DNA of 49,288 bases from positions 1 through 49,288 of the forward strand of contig NZ_JADQWB010000028.1 in assembly GCF_015704895.1 (NCBI RefSeq), given 5' to 3'. A program made the translations under genes and the position numbers. This document shows, in pieces, positions 1 to 9,446 of this stretch (position 1 is the first letter of the stretch; each line of letters starts with the position of its first letter). Origin of the DNA: Agrobacterium leguminum. Lineage in GTDB: Bacteria; Pseudomonadota; Alphaproteobacteria; Rhizobiales; Rhizobiaceae. The notes under the pieces are model-generated. The model searched no databases and was not told the DNA's origin. It saw only the letters and a program-made list of their open reading frames with translations.

Positions 1-123
1 TAGCTCAGGTCTCTTCGGCGTTTTCTTCGGGGCAACTCAAATCGCAAAGATCAATCTCGAAGATAAACTCTGACTGTCAGGGATGTCTCCGAACACATGT
101 CAGGGATGTCTCCGGTCTTTACA
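1..123 (+). mobile_element. IS481-like insertion sequence, one end (partial copy, left boundary)
   Basis: Bases 2-123 are the exact reverse complement of 49167-49288, a 122-bp perfect match. The outer tip reads ...GGTCTTTACA, so the element ends in TGT/ACA. Inside are two direct copies of a 16-bp motif beginning GTCAGGGATG (76-91 and 99-114, period 23 bp), the kind of repeated site a transposase binds. The end of an open reading frame lies at 2-73. The rest of the IS is outside the window. The IS481 assignment rests on the TGT end and on the look of the encoded C-terminus and was not checked against a database. Confidence 0.75.
2..73 (+). CDS. Transposase C-terminus (partial, IS481-like)
   Basis: An open frame enters from the left edge and ends at TGA 71-73, just inside the IS terminus. 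It reads SSGLFGVFFGATQIAKINLE followed by DKL and stop. The VFF..T/H-I-A-x-I/L-L pattern resembles the beta-strand tail after the integrase core of IS481-family transposases. Only 23 codons are visible, so the family call is tentative. An identical copy faces it at the right edge. Confidence 0.5.
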   Translation, partial: SSGLFGVFFGATQIAKINLEDKL

Positions 124-228
124 CTTGTCACAGGGATCCAGCCAGCCCAAGTCCTTGGGCTGAGAAGAGTCCTTTCGCCGCGCAGACGCGCGTCGGCTGG
201 ATTCCTGTGACAAGCACAGGAATGAGGG
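124..228. repeat. Palindromic intergenic repeat, family A, copy 1 (cut by the IS)
   Basis: This matches the repeats at 20698-20815, 26048-26166 and 42223-42342. It keeps the inner AGCCCAAGTCCTTGGGCT hairpin and the right outer hairpin with an ACAAG loop. The left outer hairpin (CCTGTG-CTTGT-CACAGG in intact copies) is interrupted: the IS end abuts the CTTGT loop directly, and the left arm of that hairpin is missing. Confidence 0.85.
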
Positions 229-354
229 AAGTAGTGGACCTCTCCTTTCGCAACAGCCTCGAACGCAATTTGATTGCCGTTAACCGGGTGCTGTCTTGTT
301 CCTGTCTAATATTGTCTCCATGCTTCGAGGAAAGCACGCAGACGGGATTGGACT

Positions 355-1023
355 ATGAGCGATTTATGGCGGTTCGGGCGCCAGTATGATTTTCACGAGA
401 TTGTCGCCGATGGCATCGTCCATGGTGTCGGCATCGTGTTTGCGCTTATCGGCGCCACGGCGCTGATTTTCTACGCGACCGCCTGGGGGACGCTCAGCGC
501 GATCGCCGCCGCGTGGATTTACGGTCTCGGCCTCGTCGCCTGTCTCTCCGTGTCCTTCACCTATAATATCTGGCCGCACTCCAGGGTGAAATGGTTCCTG
601 CGCCGGTTGGATCATTCGGCGATCTTCATCCTCATTGCCGCCACCTATACGCCCTTTCTGATGCGCGGCATCCACGATCCGTTGATCGCCGTCATGCTGG
701 GGCTGATCTGGCTCGCGGCGCTGTGCGGCATCCTTCTCAAATGCCTGTTTCCCGGCCGTTACGACCGGGTCGCCATCGGCCTTTATCTCGCCATGGGCTG
801 GAGCGGCGTCATGGTGGTCGGGCCGCTGTCGTCGCATCTCGCCCCGGTCACGCTCTGGCTGATCGTCGCCGGCGGCGTCATCTATTCGCTCGGCGTCATC
901 TTCCATGTCTGGGAAAAGCTGCGTTTCCAGAATGCCATCTGGCACGCTTTCGTGGTCGCCGCCGCCGCCGTTCATTATTTCGCCGTGGTCACCTCCTTCA
1001 GCCTCGTGCCGCTGGCATCCTGA
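355..1023 (+). CDS. Hemolysin III / PAQR-type membrane protein
   Basis: A 222-aa protein with about seven hydrophobic segments, the usual length and topology of the bacterial hemolysin III (YqfA/COG1272, PAQR-related) family. It shows the family signatures: an early EIVADGIVHG segment, a central RRLDHSAIFILIAATYTPF segment, and a C-terminal HVWEKLRFQNAIWHAFV..VHY helix whose histidines are the presumed metal ligands. Some family members are reported as pore-forming, but the cellular role here is unknown; an inner-membrane location is expected. It is the first gene after the IS/repeat boundary and appears monocistronic. The Shine-Dalgarno is weak. The ATG was kept because the N-terminal motif begins directly after it. 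Confidence 0.85.
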   Translation: MSDLWRFGRQYDFHEIVADGIVHGVGIVFALIGATALIFYATAWGTLSAIAAAWIYGLGLVACLSVSFTYNIWPHSRVKWFLRRLDHSAIFILIAATYTPFLMRGIHDPLIAVMLGLIWLAALCGILLKCLFPGRYDRVAIGLYLAMGWSGVMVVGPLSSHLAPVTLWLIVAGGVIYSLGVIFHVWEKLRFQNAIWHAFVVAAAAVHYFAVVTSFSLVPLAS

Positions 1024-1139
1024 AGAATGCGCCCCGATGGCGCATGGGTACTGGACAGCCATTCGCATCATCGCCTAATCCTCGTGCAGATGGCGGCCGA
1101 AAATACCGCCGCTGCAAGCAGGAAAAAGGGTGAACGACA

Positions 1140-1637
1140 ATGAGCGTGCAACTGCGCGACGCGACCGTGGACGATCTCTCCGGCATCATGGAGATTTACA
1201 ATGATGCGGTGCTGAATACGACCGCGATCTGGAACAACGTGCTGGTCGATCTGGAAAACCGCAAGGAATGGTTCGCCGCCCGTAAGTCACGCGGCTTTCC
1301 GGTCATCGTCGCAATCCTCGACGGCAAGGTCGCAGGTTATGCTTCCTATGGCGACTGGCGCGCTTTCGACGGTTATCGCCACACCCGCGAACATTCGGTC
1401 TATGTGCATAAGGATGCGCGCGGCCACGGCATCGGCAAAAAGTTGATGCAGGCGTTGATCGATCATGCCTCCGGCAACGACGTGCATGTGCTGATCGCCG
1501 CCATCGAGGCGGAAAACACCGCCTCCATCCGCCTGCATGAAAGCCTCGGCTTCAGAGTCGTCGGCCGGTTTTCGGAAGTCGGCACCAAGTTCGGCCGCTG
1601 GCTGGATTTGACGTGCATGGAGCTGAAGCTGAACTAG
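1140..1637 (+). CDS. GNAT N-acetyltransferase, phosphinothricin/methionine sulfoximine type
   Basis: A 165-aa single-domain GNAT protein. It begins with the LRDAT..D..GI.EIYN motif typical of Pat/Bar/YncA-like enzymes, carries the acetyl-CoA pyrophosphate loop RGHGIGKKL near residues 95-103, and ends with the N-S-x-R/L-H-E-S-L-GF.VVGRF segment of this subfamily. It probably acetylates small amino-group substrates such as phosphinothricin or methionine sulfoximine in the cytoplasm; the true substrate cannot be read from sequence. A GGAAAAAGGG Shine-Dalgarno lies upstream of the ATG. It is followed by a palindromic repeat and looks like a separate transcription unit. Confidence 0.88.
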   Translation: MSVQLRDATVDDLSGIMEIYNDAVLNTTAIWNNVLVDLENRKEWFAARKSRGFPVIVAILDGKVAGYASYGDWRAFDGYRHTREHSVYVHKDARGHGIGKKLMQALIDHASGNDVHVLIAAIEAENTASIRLHESLGFRVVGRFSEVGTKFGRWLDLTCMELKLN

Positions 1638-1696
1638 TTCCCGGGCGGGTTGCCTAGAGAAAGTGGCCCCGGCGCGGGGCGTCCAACCTCTCCTCC

Positions 1697-1781
1697 GTCA
1701 TCCTTGGGCTTGTCCCAAGAATCTAACCACGTCGAATTAAATCAATCGGTTGCAGATCCTCGGGACAAGCCCGAGGATGAC
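1697..1781. repeat. Palindromic intergenic repeat, family B
   Basis: Two hairpins face each other across about 30 bp. The left arm folds as CCTTGGG-CTTGT-CCCAAG and the right as CTCGGG-ACAAG-CCCGAGG, with outer ends GTCATCC and GGATGAC. The same left arm recurs at 49150-49166, where it is cut by the right IS copy. It sits between the converging GNAT and msrB genes and could also act as a transcription stop. Confidence 0.8.
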
Positions 1782-1849
1782 GCTGAGTGCTTGGGGTGGA
1801 CGTCCGCAAACCGACGTCGCATGCCGTATAGGCGTTACCCATTGCCCAA

Positions 1850-2257
1850 TCAAACCGGCTCGAACACCATCGAATGGCCGTTGATGCAATAACGCAGGCC
1901 GGTGGGCTTCGGGCCGTCCGGGAAGACGTGGCCGAGATGGCCGCCGCAATTGGCGCAGCGGATTTCCGTGCGCACCATGCCGTAGCTGGCGTCGCGATGT
2001 TCCGTCACGGCGCCCGGCTTTACCGGCTCGAAATAGCTCGGCCATCCGCAGCCGGCATCGAATTTCGTATCGGAGAGGAACAGCGGCTCGTCGCAGGCCG
2101 CACAGCGATAGAGGCCTTTCTGGAATGTATCCCAATAGGGCCCGGTGAAGGCACGCTCGGTGCCGTGTTCGCGCAGGATGCGATATTGCTCCGGCGTCAG
2201 CTGCTCACGCCATTCGGCATCGCTCTTTTTGATTTTTGGGGATGTCAGATCGCTCAT
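1850..2257 (-). CDS. msrB: Peptide methionine-(R)-S-oxide reductase MsrB
   Basis: A 135-aa protein of normal MsrB length. It reduces the R epimer of methionine sulfoxide in proteins and free methionine sulfoxide, with thioredoxin as reductant. The zinc-binding pairs are C52/C55 (RCAAC) and C101/C104 (RCANC); the catalytic cysteine is C124 in [11 protein letters not shown]70 in GCGWPS is the likely resolving position. There is no signal peptide, so it is cytoplasmic. An AAAGGA Shine-Dalgarno precedes the ATG. It is read convergently to the GNAT gene. Confidence 0.96.
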   Translation of the reverse strand: MSDLTSPKIKKSDAEWREQLTPEQYRILREHGTERAFTGPYWDTFQKGLYRCAACDEPLFLSDTKFDAGCGWPSYFEPVKPGAVTEHRDASYGMVRTEIRCANCGGHLGHVFPDGPKPTGLRYCINGHSMVFEPV

Positions 2258-2386
2258 GGAATGATCCTTTCTGTTCCCGCCTCAAATAGTCATCGCGGAG
2301 GCGGATTGAAAGGGGATGGGCGTCATAACGCGTTCGTTATGGGCCGGGAGTACCGATTTGGGTTGAGATGGCTTTGTCTATGCCTT

Positions 2387-2438
2387 AGAGCATTTCCAGG
2401 AAAAGTGGAGCCCGGTTTTCCGCCCGGAAATGCGCTCT
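2387..2438. repeat. Short palindromic repeat, family E
   Basis: An imperfect 52-bp palindrome running from AGAGCATTTCC to GGAAATGCGCTCT with an internal GGAAAA/TTTTCC pairing. Repeats of this form are common between genes in Rhizobiaceae (recalled, not searched). It lies in the divergent region between msrB and the mrp operon, immediately upstream of mrpA. Confidence 0.6.
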
Positions 2439-2510
2439 AACTGAAAAAACGATTTGAAGAAGAACGCCATTATTGGCGCGCAGGGATGGGGGACATCCCG
2501 GGAGATGTGA

Positions 2511-4895
2511 ATGACATCAGATGTCACGCCGTTGACATTCCTGTCGCTGTTTCTGCCGTTTCTGGCAGCGCTTGCCGCACCCGTCCTGGTTAAAAGGTTC
2601 GGTCACAATGCGGCGTGGGTCCTGGCGATTGCGCCTGCTCTCGCCTTTGCGCATTTTGCACTGATGCTGCCCGAGATCGCGGCAGGCGGGGTGGTGACCG
2701 GCGGTTATGCCTGGGTGCCGAGCTTCAATCTCAGCTTCTCCTGGTTCATCGACGGCCTGTCGCTGACCTTTGCGCTGCTGATCACCGGCATCGGCCTGCT
2801 GATCGTGCTTTATGCGGGCGGTTATATGAAAGGGCATCCGCAGCAGGGCCGGTTCCTGTCCTTCCTGCTGCTCTTCATGGGGGCGATGCTGGGCGTCGTG
2901 GTTTCCGACAGCCTGCTGATGCTGTTCGTCTTCTGGGAACTCACCTCCATCACCTCCTTCCTGCTGATCGGCTTCGACCATGAGCGCGCCGCCTCGCGCC
3001 GCGCCGCGCTGCAGGCGCTGGTGGTGACGGGCGGCGGCGGTCTGCTGCTGCTCGCCGGGCTGATTTTCATCTGGGATATCAGCGGCATGACGCAATTGTC
3101 GATGCTGGTGCGCGGCGGCGATGTCTTGCGCGACAGCCCGTTTTATCTGGCCGCGCTGCTTCTGGTTCTCGGCGGCGCCTTCACCAAATCGGCGCAGTTT
3201 CCCTTCCATTTCTGGCTGCCCAACGCCATGGAAGCGCCAACGCCGGTATCCGCCTATCTGCATTCGGCAACCATGGTGAAGGCCGGCGTCTATCTGCTGA
3301 TGCGGCTCAACCCGGTTCTCGGCGATACCGCCGCCTGGCAGATCCTGCTGCCCTTCTTCGGCGGGTTGACCATGCTCACCGGCGCGTTGCTGGCCGTGCG
3401 CCAGACCGATCTCAAGCTGATGCTCGCCTATACGACGGTGTCGTCGCTCGGCCTGCTGGTCATGCTGACGGGTTTCGGCTCCGACCATGCCATCGAGGCG
3501 GCGGTGCTTTATCTGGTGGCGCATTCGCTGTTCAAGGGCGCGCTGTTCATGGTCGCCGGCATTATCGACCATGAGACCGGCACCCGCGACGTGACGAAGC
3601 TCGGCGGCCTGCGAAAAGCCATGCCGATCACCTTCGCGGCGGCGCTGACGGCTGCGATTTCCATGGCCGGCCTACCGCCTTTCTTCGGTTTTCTCGCCAA
3701 GGAAGAGATTTATTACGCGCTGGCGCATGGCAATCCGCGCGCCGTGCTGTTCACCGGCATCGCCATCCTCGGCAACGGACTGATGTTCGCCGTTGCCTTT
3801 GCGGTGGCGCTGAAACCCTTCCTCGGCAAGCCGGTGAAGACCCCGAAACACGCGCATGAAGGCCCGCTGCTGCTCTGGCTCGGCCCGGCGCTTCTGGCGC
3901 TGAAGGGGCTGACGATTGCGCTCTTTTCCGGCATCGCGCATTTCTACATCTCCATCCCGATGGCGAGCGCCATTGCCGGTGAGGCGCGCCCGGTGGAAAT
4001 CTCGCTCATTCCCCATATCGGCGTGCCGCTCGGCCTGTCGCTGCTCACCATCGCGCTCGGCATCGTCCTTTACACGCAGCTTTCCGCCGTCCGTGGACTG
4101 ATCGACCGCACCTTCAAGGCGCTGGGGGCAGGGCCGGACAGGGGCTTTGACGTCTTCATCGAAATGCTGGTGAAAGTCTCGTTCCACATCACCCGGCTCA
4201 TTCAGCCGGGCAGGCTGGAATTTTACGTCACCGCCACCTTTGCCGTCATTGCCGCCGTGCTGCTGGTGCCGCTGTTCCTTTATGGGGAATTGCCGTCCAT
4301 GCCGTCCTGGCCGCGCGATATGCCCATCCATGAGCTGACTTTCATCGTCATTGCCGTGGCGGGGCTCATCGCAGTGCTGACGGCGTCGAGCCGGCTCACC
4401 GCCATCATCGCGCTCGGCATTCAGGGTTTTGCGGTGGCGGTCATCTTCCTGCTCTTCGGCGCGCCCGATCTGTCCTTCACGCAATTTATGGTCGAGACGC
4501 TGTCGGTGGTCATTCTGACGCTGGTGATGACGCGGCTTCGCCTGTCGCCGTCAGACCATCGCGGCCTTGGCCAGAAGCTGCTGGACAGCACCATCGCCAT
4601 CGCCTGCGGAACCGGCTTCGCTTTGTTCCTGATGCGCGCGACCGAGGCGAGTTTCGACAACCGCCTGACGGATTTCTACAACACCTATTCCAAGGTCATC
4701 GCCCACGGCGCCAATGTGGTCAACGTCATCATCGTCGACTTCCGTGGCACGGATACGCTCGGTGAAATCGCTGTCGTGATGATAACGGGTCTTGCCATTC
4801 TGGCGCTGATCCGCATCCGCCCGGCTGCTGCCATCAAGGGAGTCGCCGTCAAGGGACCGGCCAAAACCGCGAAGAAGAAAGGAGCGCGCGCATGA
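2511..4895 (+). CDS. mrpA: Mrp/Pha monovalent cation/H+ antiporter subunit A
   Basis: A 794-aa polytopic membrane protein related to respiratory complex I subunit NuoL, the largest subunit of the Mrp antiporter that expels Na+ or K+ in exchange for protons. Residues about 125-400 form the proton-pumping antiporter domain. E143 in [13 protein letters not shown] and the lysines in [16 protein letters not shown] and MVKAGVYLL are the conserved charged residues of this fold. The C-terminal third carries the extra MrpA-specific helices and a basic KKK tail. The ATG follows GGGAGATGTG. It is the first gene of seven, and its stop overlaps the mrpB start by four bases (ATGA). In Sinorhizobium the equivalent pha system mediates K+ efflux and alkaline tolerance. 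Confidence 0.95.
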   Translation: MTSDVTPLTFLSLFLPFLAALAAPVLVKRFGHNAAWVLAIAPALAFAHFALMLPEIAAGGVVTGGYAWVPSFNLSFSWFIDGLSLTFALLITGIGLLIVLYAGGYMKGHPQQGRFLSFLLLFMGAMLGVVVSDSLLMLFVFWELTSITSFLLIGFDHERAASRRAALQALVVTGGGGLLLLAGLIFIWDISGMTQLSMLVRGGDVLRDSPFYLAALLLVLGGAFTKSAQFPFHFWLPNAMEAPTPVSAYLHSATMVKAGVYLLMRLNPVLGDTAAWQILLPFFGGLTMLTGALLAVRQTDLKLMLAYTTVSSLGLLVMLTGFGSDHAIEAAVLYLVAHSLFKGALFMVAGIIDHETGTRDVTKLGGLRKAMPITFAAALTAAISMAGLPPFFGFLAKEEIYYALAHGNPRAVLFTGIAILGNGLMFAVAFAVALKPFLGKPVKTPKHAHEGPLLLWLGPALLALKGLTIALFSGIAHFYISIPMASAIAGEARPVEISLIPHIGVPLGLSLLTIALGIVLYTQLSAVRGLIDRTFKALGAGPDRGFDVFIEMLVKVSFHITRLIQPGRLEFYVTATFAVIAAVLLVPLFLYGELPSMPSWPRDMPIHELTFIVIAVAGLIAVLTASSRLTAIIALGIQGFAVAVIFLLFGAPDLSFTQFMVETLSVVILTLVMTRLRLSPSDHRGLGQKLLDSTIAIACGTGFALFLMRATEASFDNRLTDFYNTYSKVIAHGANVVNVIIVDFRGTDTLGEIAVVMITGLAILALIRIRPAAAIKGVAVKGPAKTAKKKGARA

Positions 4896-5311
4896 ACACG
4901 CTCATTCTGCGCACCGTCGCCCCTGTCGTCACCAGCCTCATGGTGCTGTTTTCCATCTTCGTGCTGCTGCGCGGCCATAATGAGCCGGGCGGCGGCTTCA
5001 TCGGCGGTCTGATCGCGGTCTCGGCGCTGGCGATCTATGGCATCGCTTATGGCGTCACCGCAGTCAGGCGCGCCATCATGTTTCATCCGCTGTCGATTGC
5101 GGGGGCGGGGCTGCTGCTGTCCATGCTTTCCGGCCTCGTTTCCATCGCCGCCGGCGTGCCCTTCATGACCGGGCTGTGGGTCTATCCGAGCCTGTTCGGG
5201 GTCGAAATACCGCTCTCCACCGTCATGTCCTTCGATATCGGTGTCTATCTCGTCGTGGTCGGCGCCATCACCTCCATTGCGCTGGCGCTGGAAGAAAGGG
5301 AAAGCGACTGA
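4892..5311 (+). CDS. mrpB: Mrp/Pha antiporter subunit B (MnhB domain)
   Basis: A 139-aa protein with four predicted helices and the MnhB signature around [13 protein letters not shown] near residues 30-42. This subunit is part of the membrane-embedded Mrp complex. It is a separate gene here rather than fused to subunit A, so the operon is of the seven-gene type. Its ATG lies within the ATGA overlap with mrpA and its stop overlaps the mrpC start as TGATG, indicating translational coupling. Confidence 0.93.
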   Translation: MNTLILRTVAPVVTSLMVLFSIFVLLRGHNEPGGGFIGGLIAVSALAIYGIAYGVTAVRRAIMFHPLSIAGAGLLLSMLSGLVSIAAGVPFMTGLWVYPSLFGVEIPLSTVMSFDIGVYLVVVGAITSIALALEERESD

Positions 5312-5688
5312 TGGAAGCGGTCTTCTCCATTCTCGTCGGCATCTTTTTTTCGGTGGCGATCTATCTCATGCTGTCGCGCCACAGCATCCGCATGCTGCTC
5401 GGCATCGCCATTCTCGGCAATGCGGTGAACCTCTTGCTGTTCACGGCAGGCAGGCTGACGCGCGAAGTGCCGCCGATCATTCCGCCCGGCATGGATACGC
5501 TGCCCGCGGGTGCGGCCAATCCGCTGCCGCAGGCGCTCATCCTCACGGCAATCGTCATTTCCTTTTCCTTCTTCTGTTTCCTTCTGGTGCTGACCTGGCG
5601 TGCGTTTCAGGAACTGCAGACCGACGATACGGACGAAATGCGCACCGCAGAACCCGCAGGCGAGCCCTTGCCGCCGCTCGGTTATTGA
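5311..5688 (+). CDS. mrpC: Mrp/Pha antiporter subunit C (NuoK-like)
   Basis: A 125-aa protein related to NuoK of complex I, with three hydrophobic segments. It has the conserved GIAILGNAVNLLLFTAGRL helix and the DTLPAGAANPLPQALILTAIVI segment diagnostic of MnhC/MrpC. The start was set at 5311 because [13 protein letters not shown] begins the first helix and the ATG overlaps the mrpB stop; a longer open frame upstream encodes only sequence antisense-like to mrpB. It ends 19 bases before mrpD. Confidence 0.94.
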   Translation: MEAVFSILVGIFFSVAIYLMLSRHSIRMLLGIAILGNAVNLLLFTAGRLTREVPPIIPPGMDTLPAGAANPLPQALILTAIVISFSFFCFLLVLTWRAFQELQTDDTDEMRTAEPAGEPLPPLGY

Positions 5689-5707
5689 GCGGCGAGGCTG
5701 AGACACC

Positions 5708-7285
5708 ATGGCATCCTCCACCACATCCGCAGTCACCGATCTTTCCGCAGCGCTCGTCACGACGCCCGTGCCGCTGTCCGGCTGGCTGATCATTCTCCCC
5801 ATCGCGCTCTGCATTGGCGCAGGCGCGGTACTGATGATGATGCGCCACGCCATCCGCCACCACGCGACCGTCGCCATCGCGGCGCTCTTCCTGCTGGTGC
5901 TGCTCGATGCCGCGCTTTTGTGGAAGGTCGCCACTGATGGCCCCTTCACCATGGTCATGGGCCGCTGGCTGCCGCCCTTCGGTATTGCCTTTACCGCCGA
6001 TCTGACGGGCGCGCTGCTGTCGCTTGCCGCCGCCATCGTCGCACTTGCGGGCGCCATCCATGCCGGCGCGGATATCGACGCCAGCGGCAGGCGATACGGT
6101 TTCTATCCCTTCCTGATGCTCTTGATGGCCGGTGTCACCGGCGCTTTCCTGACCGGCGACATCTTCAACCTCTATGTCTGGTTCGAGGTGCTGCTGATCT
6201 CGTCCTTCGGCCTGATCGTGCTCGGCTCGACGCGCGAGCAGATCGACGGCGCGCTGAAATATGCCATTCTGAACCTCATCGGCACGACGCTGTTCCTGAT
6301 AACTGTGGGTTATCTCTACGCCATCTTCGGCACGCTCAACATGGCCGATATCGCGCAGAAGGCGACCGGGCTGCGCGGTTCGGCGCCGCTGATGACGCTT
6401 GCGAGCCTGTTCGCGCTCGCCTTCGCCATGAAGGCCGCCGCCTTCCCGGTAAATTTCTGGCTGCCCGCTTCCTATCACACGCCGCGCATTGTCGTTTCCG
6501 CCCTGTTCGGCGGCTTGCTCACCAAGGTCGGCATCTATTCGCTGCTGCGCGTCATGGTCATGCTGTTTCCGGTCGAGCGGGAAGAACTCAGCATCGTCAT
6601 CGCCATCTCGGCGGCGTTGACCATGGTGCTCGGGGCCATGGGCGCGCTCGCCCAGAACGATATCCGCCGCATGCTCGGCTATATCGTCATCTCGGGCATC
6701 GGTTACATGATGGCCGGCATCGCCATCGGCACGCCGTCGGGTGTCACCGGCGCCATTTTTTACGCGCTGCATTCGATGGTGTTGATGACGGCGCTTTATC
6801 TCGCTGCCGGCCATGCGGCCCGCCTCGGCGGCGGTTTCAGCCTCACCTCGCTCAGAGGCCTTTACCAGCAGGCTCCGTGGTTTTCGGCGCTGGCGCTGGC
6901 GCTGTTTTTCGCCGGTTCCGGCCTGCCGCCCTTTTCCGGCTTCTGGCCGAAGGCGGTGCTGGTCAAGTCGGCGATCGATATCGGCGCATGGTGGCTGGCC
7001 GGCGCCATTCTCGCCTCCGGCTTCATCGCCACCATCGCTTTCGGGCGGATCTTCCTTTTGTGTTTTTGGCGTCCCGTTGCGGCATCCCCCGGTCAGCCTT
7101 CCGTGCCGCAGGCGTCGCCCTCGGCAGCGCCGTCTTTCGCGCCGCTGGTGGGGCTGACGTTGCTGGTGGTGTTCTTCGGCCTGTTTCCGGAAAGCCTGCT
7201 CAATCTCAGCCAGCAGGCGGCCGCAGGCCTCGGTAATCCGCAGGCCTATATCCAGTCGGTCTTTACCGAAGGGGGCAAACCATGA
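5708..7285 (+). CDS. mrpD: Mrp/Pha antiporter subunit D (NuoM/N-like)
   Basis: A 525-aa polytopic protein of the complex I antiporter-like family and the second large proton-translocating subunit of Mrp. E160 in DIFNLYVWFEVLLISSFGL is the key helix-5 glutamate, and K in FAMKAAAFPVNFWLPASYHTPR plus the KVGIYSLLR helix carry the conserved lysines. A longer than usual linker before the last helices (about residues 455-475) is rich in Pro, Ala and Ser. Its stop overlaps mrpE by four bases. Confidence 0.94.
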   Translation: MASSTTSAVTDLSAALVTTPVPLSGWLIILPIALCIGAGAVLMMMRHAIRHHATVAIAALFLLVLLDAALLWKVATDGPFTMVMGRWLPPFGIAFTADLTGALLSLAAAIVALAGAIHAGADIDASGRRYGFYPFLMLLMAGVTGAFLTGDIFNLYVWFEVLLISSFGLIVLGSTREQIDGALKYAILNLIGTTLFLITVGYLYAIFGTLNMADIAQKATGLRGSAPLMTLASLFALAFAMKAAAFPVNFWLPASYHTPRIVVSALFGGLLTKVGIYSLLRVMVMLFPVEREELSIVIAISAALTMVLGAMGALAQNDIRRMLGYIVISGIGYMMAGIAIGTPSGVTGAIFYALHSMVLMTALYLAAGHAARLGGGFSLTSLRGLYQQAPWFSALALALFFAGSGLPPFSGFWPKAVLVKSAIDIGAWWLAGAILASGFIATIAFGRIFLLCFWRPVAASPGQPSVPQASPSAAPSFAPLVGLTLLVVFFGLFPESLLNLSQQAAAGLGNPQAYIQSVFTEGGKP

Positions 7286-7761
7286 GCCTCTATCTCGTAC
7301 AATTGCTTTTCGTTGCCGTATGGCTCGCCGTGACAGGCAGCGTCACCCTCGCGAACATCATTTTCGCCCTTGTCGTTTCGACGCTGGCGCTCGGCATCAT
7401 CCGCCACCAGCTTCCCGGTGGGCGTAACCACTGGCTCAGGCTTGTCCGGGTGCTGTCGCTGGTGCTGCTGTTCTTCAAGGAGCTGGCGCTTTCCGCATGG
7501 AAGGTCGCCGTGCTGGTGACGCGGCCGAAGCTCGACGTGCAGCCCGGCATTTTCGCCTATCCGCTGACGGTGACGACGGATTTCGAGATCACGCTGCTCG
7601 CCAATCTCATCACGCTCACGCCAGGCACGCTGTCGGTCGATGTTTCGGCGGACAGGAAAACGCTTTACGTGCACGCGATCGATTGCAGCGATATCGAGGC
7701 CACGAAAAACGACATCCGCAACGGCTTTGAAAGAAAGATCATGGAGGCGTTTCAGATATGA
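7282..7761 (+). CDS. mrpE: Mrp/Pha antiporter subunit E (MnhE)
   Basis: A 159-aa protein of the MnhE family. Two or three N-terminal hydrophobic segments (residues 1-60) are followed by a soluble C-terminal part with the signature [21 protein letters not shown] and HAIDCSD. It is needed for assembly of the Mrp complex in the species where this has been tested. It overlaps both neighbours by ATGA. Confidence 0.93.
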   Translation: MSLYLVQLLFVAVWLAVTGSVTLANIIFALVVSTLALGIIRHQLPGGRNHWLRLVRVLSLVLLFFKELALSAWKVAVLVTRPKLDVQPGIFAYPLTVTTDFEITLLANLITLTPGTLSVDVSADRKTLYVHAIDCSDIEATKNDIRNGFERKIMEAFQI

Positions 7762-8144
7762 CGCCGGAACAAATAGTTTCATTTGCAACTATACTTGCAT
7801 CGGTTGTTCTGTCGGCCGCCTTTTTGCTGACAGTATATCGCGTCGTCGTCGGCCCCACCTTGCCGGACCGTATCGTTGCGCTCGACATGCTGGTGGGCAT
7901 CGCCATCGGCTTTATCGCAGTCATCGCCATCCGCACCGGCTTCAATCTTTACGTCGATATTGCGATTGCGCTCGGGCTGGTCGGTTTTCTGGCAACGGTG
8001 GCCTTCGCCCGCTTCGTGCTGTCGCGCGGCCCGGACGGCCGGCGCAGGCCGGCGGCGGTTCTCGATGGCGAAAGGGCATCTGAAGCCATTGAAAAAAATA
8101 TGGAAAAAGGTGTCGCCAACAGAAAAGGAAAGGGCAGGCGATGA
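7758..8144 (+). CDS. mrpF: Mrp/Pha antiporter subunit F (MnhF)
   Basis: A 128-aa protein with three helices and the MnhF core [19 protein letters not shown] (residues about 26-44) followed by [20 protein letters not shown]. The C-terminal 35 residues are a charged, Lys/Arg-rich tail longer than in typical 90-95-aa MrpF proteins. It overlaps mrpE and mrpG by ATGA. Confidence 0.92.
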   Translation: MTPEQIVSFATILASVVLSAAFLLTVYRVVVGPTLPDRIVALDMLVGIAIGFIAVIAIRTGFNLYVDIAIALGLVGFLATVAFARFVLSRGPDGRRRPAAVLDGERASEAIEKNMEKGVANRKGKGRR

Positions 8145-8473
8145 TGGCTTGGATCGTGGCTATTCTGGTTGCGGCGCTGTTGGTCTCAGGCGCCATTTTC
8201 TCGCTGATCGCGGCAATCGGCCTCAATCGGCTGCCGGATGTCTATACCCGCATGCATGCGGCTTCGAAGGCGGGAACGGTGGGGTCCGGCTTGCTGCTTC
8301 TGGCTGTCGGCATCCATTCCATGGAAATATCGACGCTGGCGCGGGCGCTCGCCGGTTTCTTCTTCTTTGTCCTTACCGCGCCGGTCTCGGCACATCTTCT
8401 TGCCATGGCCGCTCACAAGGCAGGTTATCCGCTTGCCGTTAAATCGGTAGTTGATGACATCAAGAAAATTTGA
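8141..8473 (+). CDS. mrpG: Mrp/Pha antiporter subunit G (MnhG)
   Basis: A 110-aa protein with three helices and the MnhG signature [23 protein letters not shown] (a 23-residue stretch at about residues 26-48). It is the last gene of the operon. An AGGCG-type Shine-Dalgarno lies in the mrpF tail. The gene is followed by an AT-rich stretch and a small G/C hairpin, consistent with the end of the transcript. Confidence 0.92.
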   Translation: MMAWIVAILVAALLVSGAIFSLIAAIGLNRLPDVYTRMHAASKAGTVGSGLLLLAVGIHSMEISTLARALAGFFFFVLTAPVSAHLLAMAAHKAGYPLAVKSVVDDIKKI

Positions 8474-8906
8474 AGTTGAAAATCCCCCTAATAATTGGGG
8501 GTATTCATTTTCAATTACTACTTGGCATAGTATTTTATTACCCGTAATTTTTTGTATTCCGATTAGACTGTTTTGAACTGAAAAATTCACAATAGGAATT
8601 TGACTTTTGCTGTTTTGCTGTTATCCAAATTAAGTGTAAAGTTGCTAATCGCGATTTGCATCTAGCCTCTTCATAGTCGGCATAGGCATTTTATTAATGT
8701 CTAATCTATGGCCCATCGGACCATTGCTGCCCATGTCGCGGGCCATAAGTTGAATCTCGGACCAATTCGTTTCCGGTTTTCGCTCGAAATCTAGGGGTAG
8801 GTTTCATGTTGGTTTCAACAAGGCGAAGGTGGGGCACCGGGTAACTTCACATCGCTCGATGCGGCGTTCGCCCGCGTCAGGGGATCAATAAACAGGAGAT
8901 ACTTAA
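8474..8906. promoter_or_regulatory. AT-rich intergenic region upstream of ros
   Basis: A 433-bp gap without a convincing gene. The first half (8474-8700) is clearly richer in A+T than the surrounding coding DNA, with runs such as ATTTTATTA and AATTTTTTG. Ros is known to repress its own gene by binding AT-rich DNA, so an autoregulatory site is expected here. I could not place an exact Ros box. The last 50 bp hold the ros Shine-Dalgarno AGGAG. Confidence 0.5.
8484..8501 (+). terminator. Possible weak terminator after mrpG
   Basis: A CCCCC/GGGGG stem (8484-8488 with 8497-8501) with an 8-base AT loop lies 11 bp after the mrpG stop, followed by TATTCATTTTC. The stem is short and the T-run broken, so termination is only a suggestion. 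Confidence 0.3.
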
Positions 8907-9335
8907 ATGACGGAAACTGCATACGGTAACGCCCAGGATCTGCTGGTCGAACTGACTGCGGATATTGTGGCTGCCTATGTTAGCAACCACGTCGTTCCGG
9001 TAACTGAGCTTCCCGGCCTTATTTCGGATGTTCACACGGCACTCAGCGGAACATCGGCACCGGCATCGGTGGCGGTCAATGTCGAAAAGCAGAAGCCTGC
9101 CGTCTCCGTCCGCAAGTCGGTTCAGGATGACCACATCGTCTGTTTGGAATGTGGCGGCTCGTTCAAGTCGCTCAAGCGGCATCTCACGACGCATCACAGC
9201 ATGACGCCGGAAGAATATCGCGAAAAATGGGACCTGCCGGTCGACTATCCGATGGTTGCGCCCGCCTATGCCGAAGCCCGCTCGCGGCTCGCCAAGGAAA
9301 TGGGTCTCGGTCAGCGCCGCAAGGCCAGCCGTTGA
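8907..9335 (+). CDS. ros: Ros/MucR zinc-finger transcriptional regulator
   Basis: A 142-aa protein that matches my memory of Agrobacterium Ros, including the C-terminal domain of the solved Ros87 structure, apart from about one residue near the end (KASR for KANR). Ros represses virC/virD and ipt and regulates exopolysaccharide production; its MucR relatives control surface structures and motility. The prokaryotic C2H2 finger is C79, C82, H92 and H97 within [17 protein letters not shown], and the basic tail completes DNA binding. Residues 1-55 are the helical oligomerisation region. An AGGAG Shine-Dalgarno sits at proper spacing before the ATG, and a strong hairpin terminator follows. Confidence 0.96.
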
Positions 9336-9391
9336 TTTTAAAGACGGTCCGGCTGCTGTCCTGACAGATAGCCGGAAGTCGCAAGGCAATA

Positions 9392-9413
9392 CGGCCGGTC
9401 CTTTGACCGGCCG
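9392..9413 (+). terminator. Hairpin terminator after ros
   Basis: A perfect 9-bp stem CGGCCGGTC/GACCGGCCG with a CTTT loop, 57 bp after the ros stop, followed by ATTTCGTTTC. The stem is strong; the T-tract is imperfect. Confidence 0.7.
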
Positions 9414-9446
9414 ATTTCGTTTCTGGGGTTCGAAGATCTCACCTCC

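Noticed and set aside
2517..3572. Long minus-strand open frame (351 codons) inside mrpA
   Set aside because: Composition is Gln/Arg/His-rich with no family resemblance, the sign of an antisense shadow of a GC-rich membrane-protein gene. mrpA on the plus strand has clear domain motifs.
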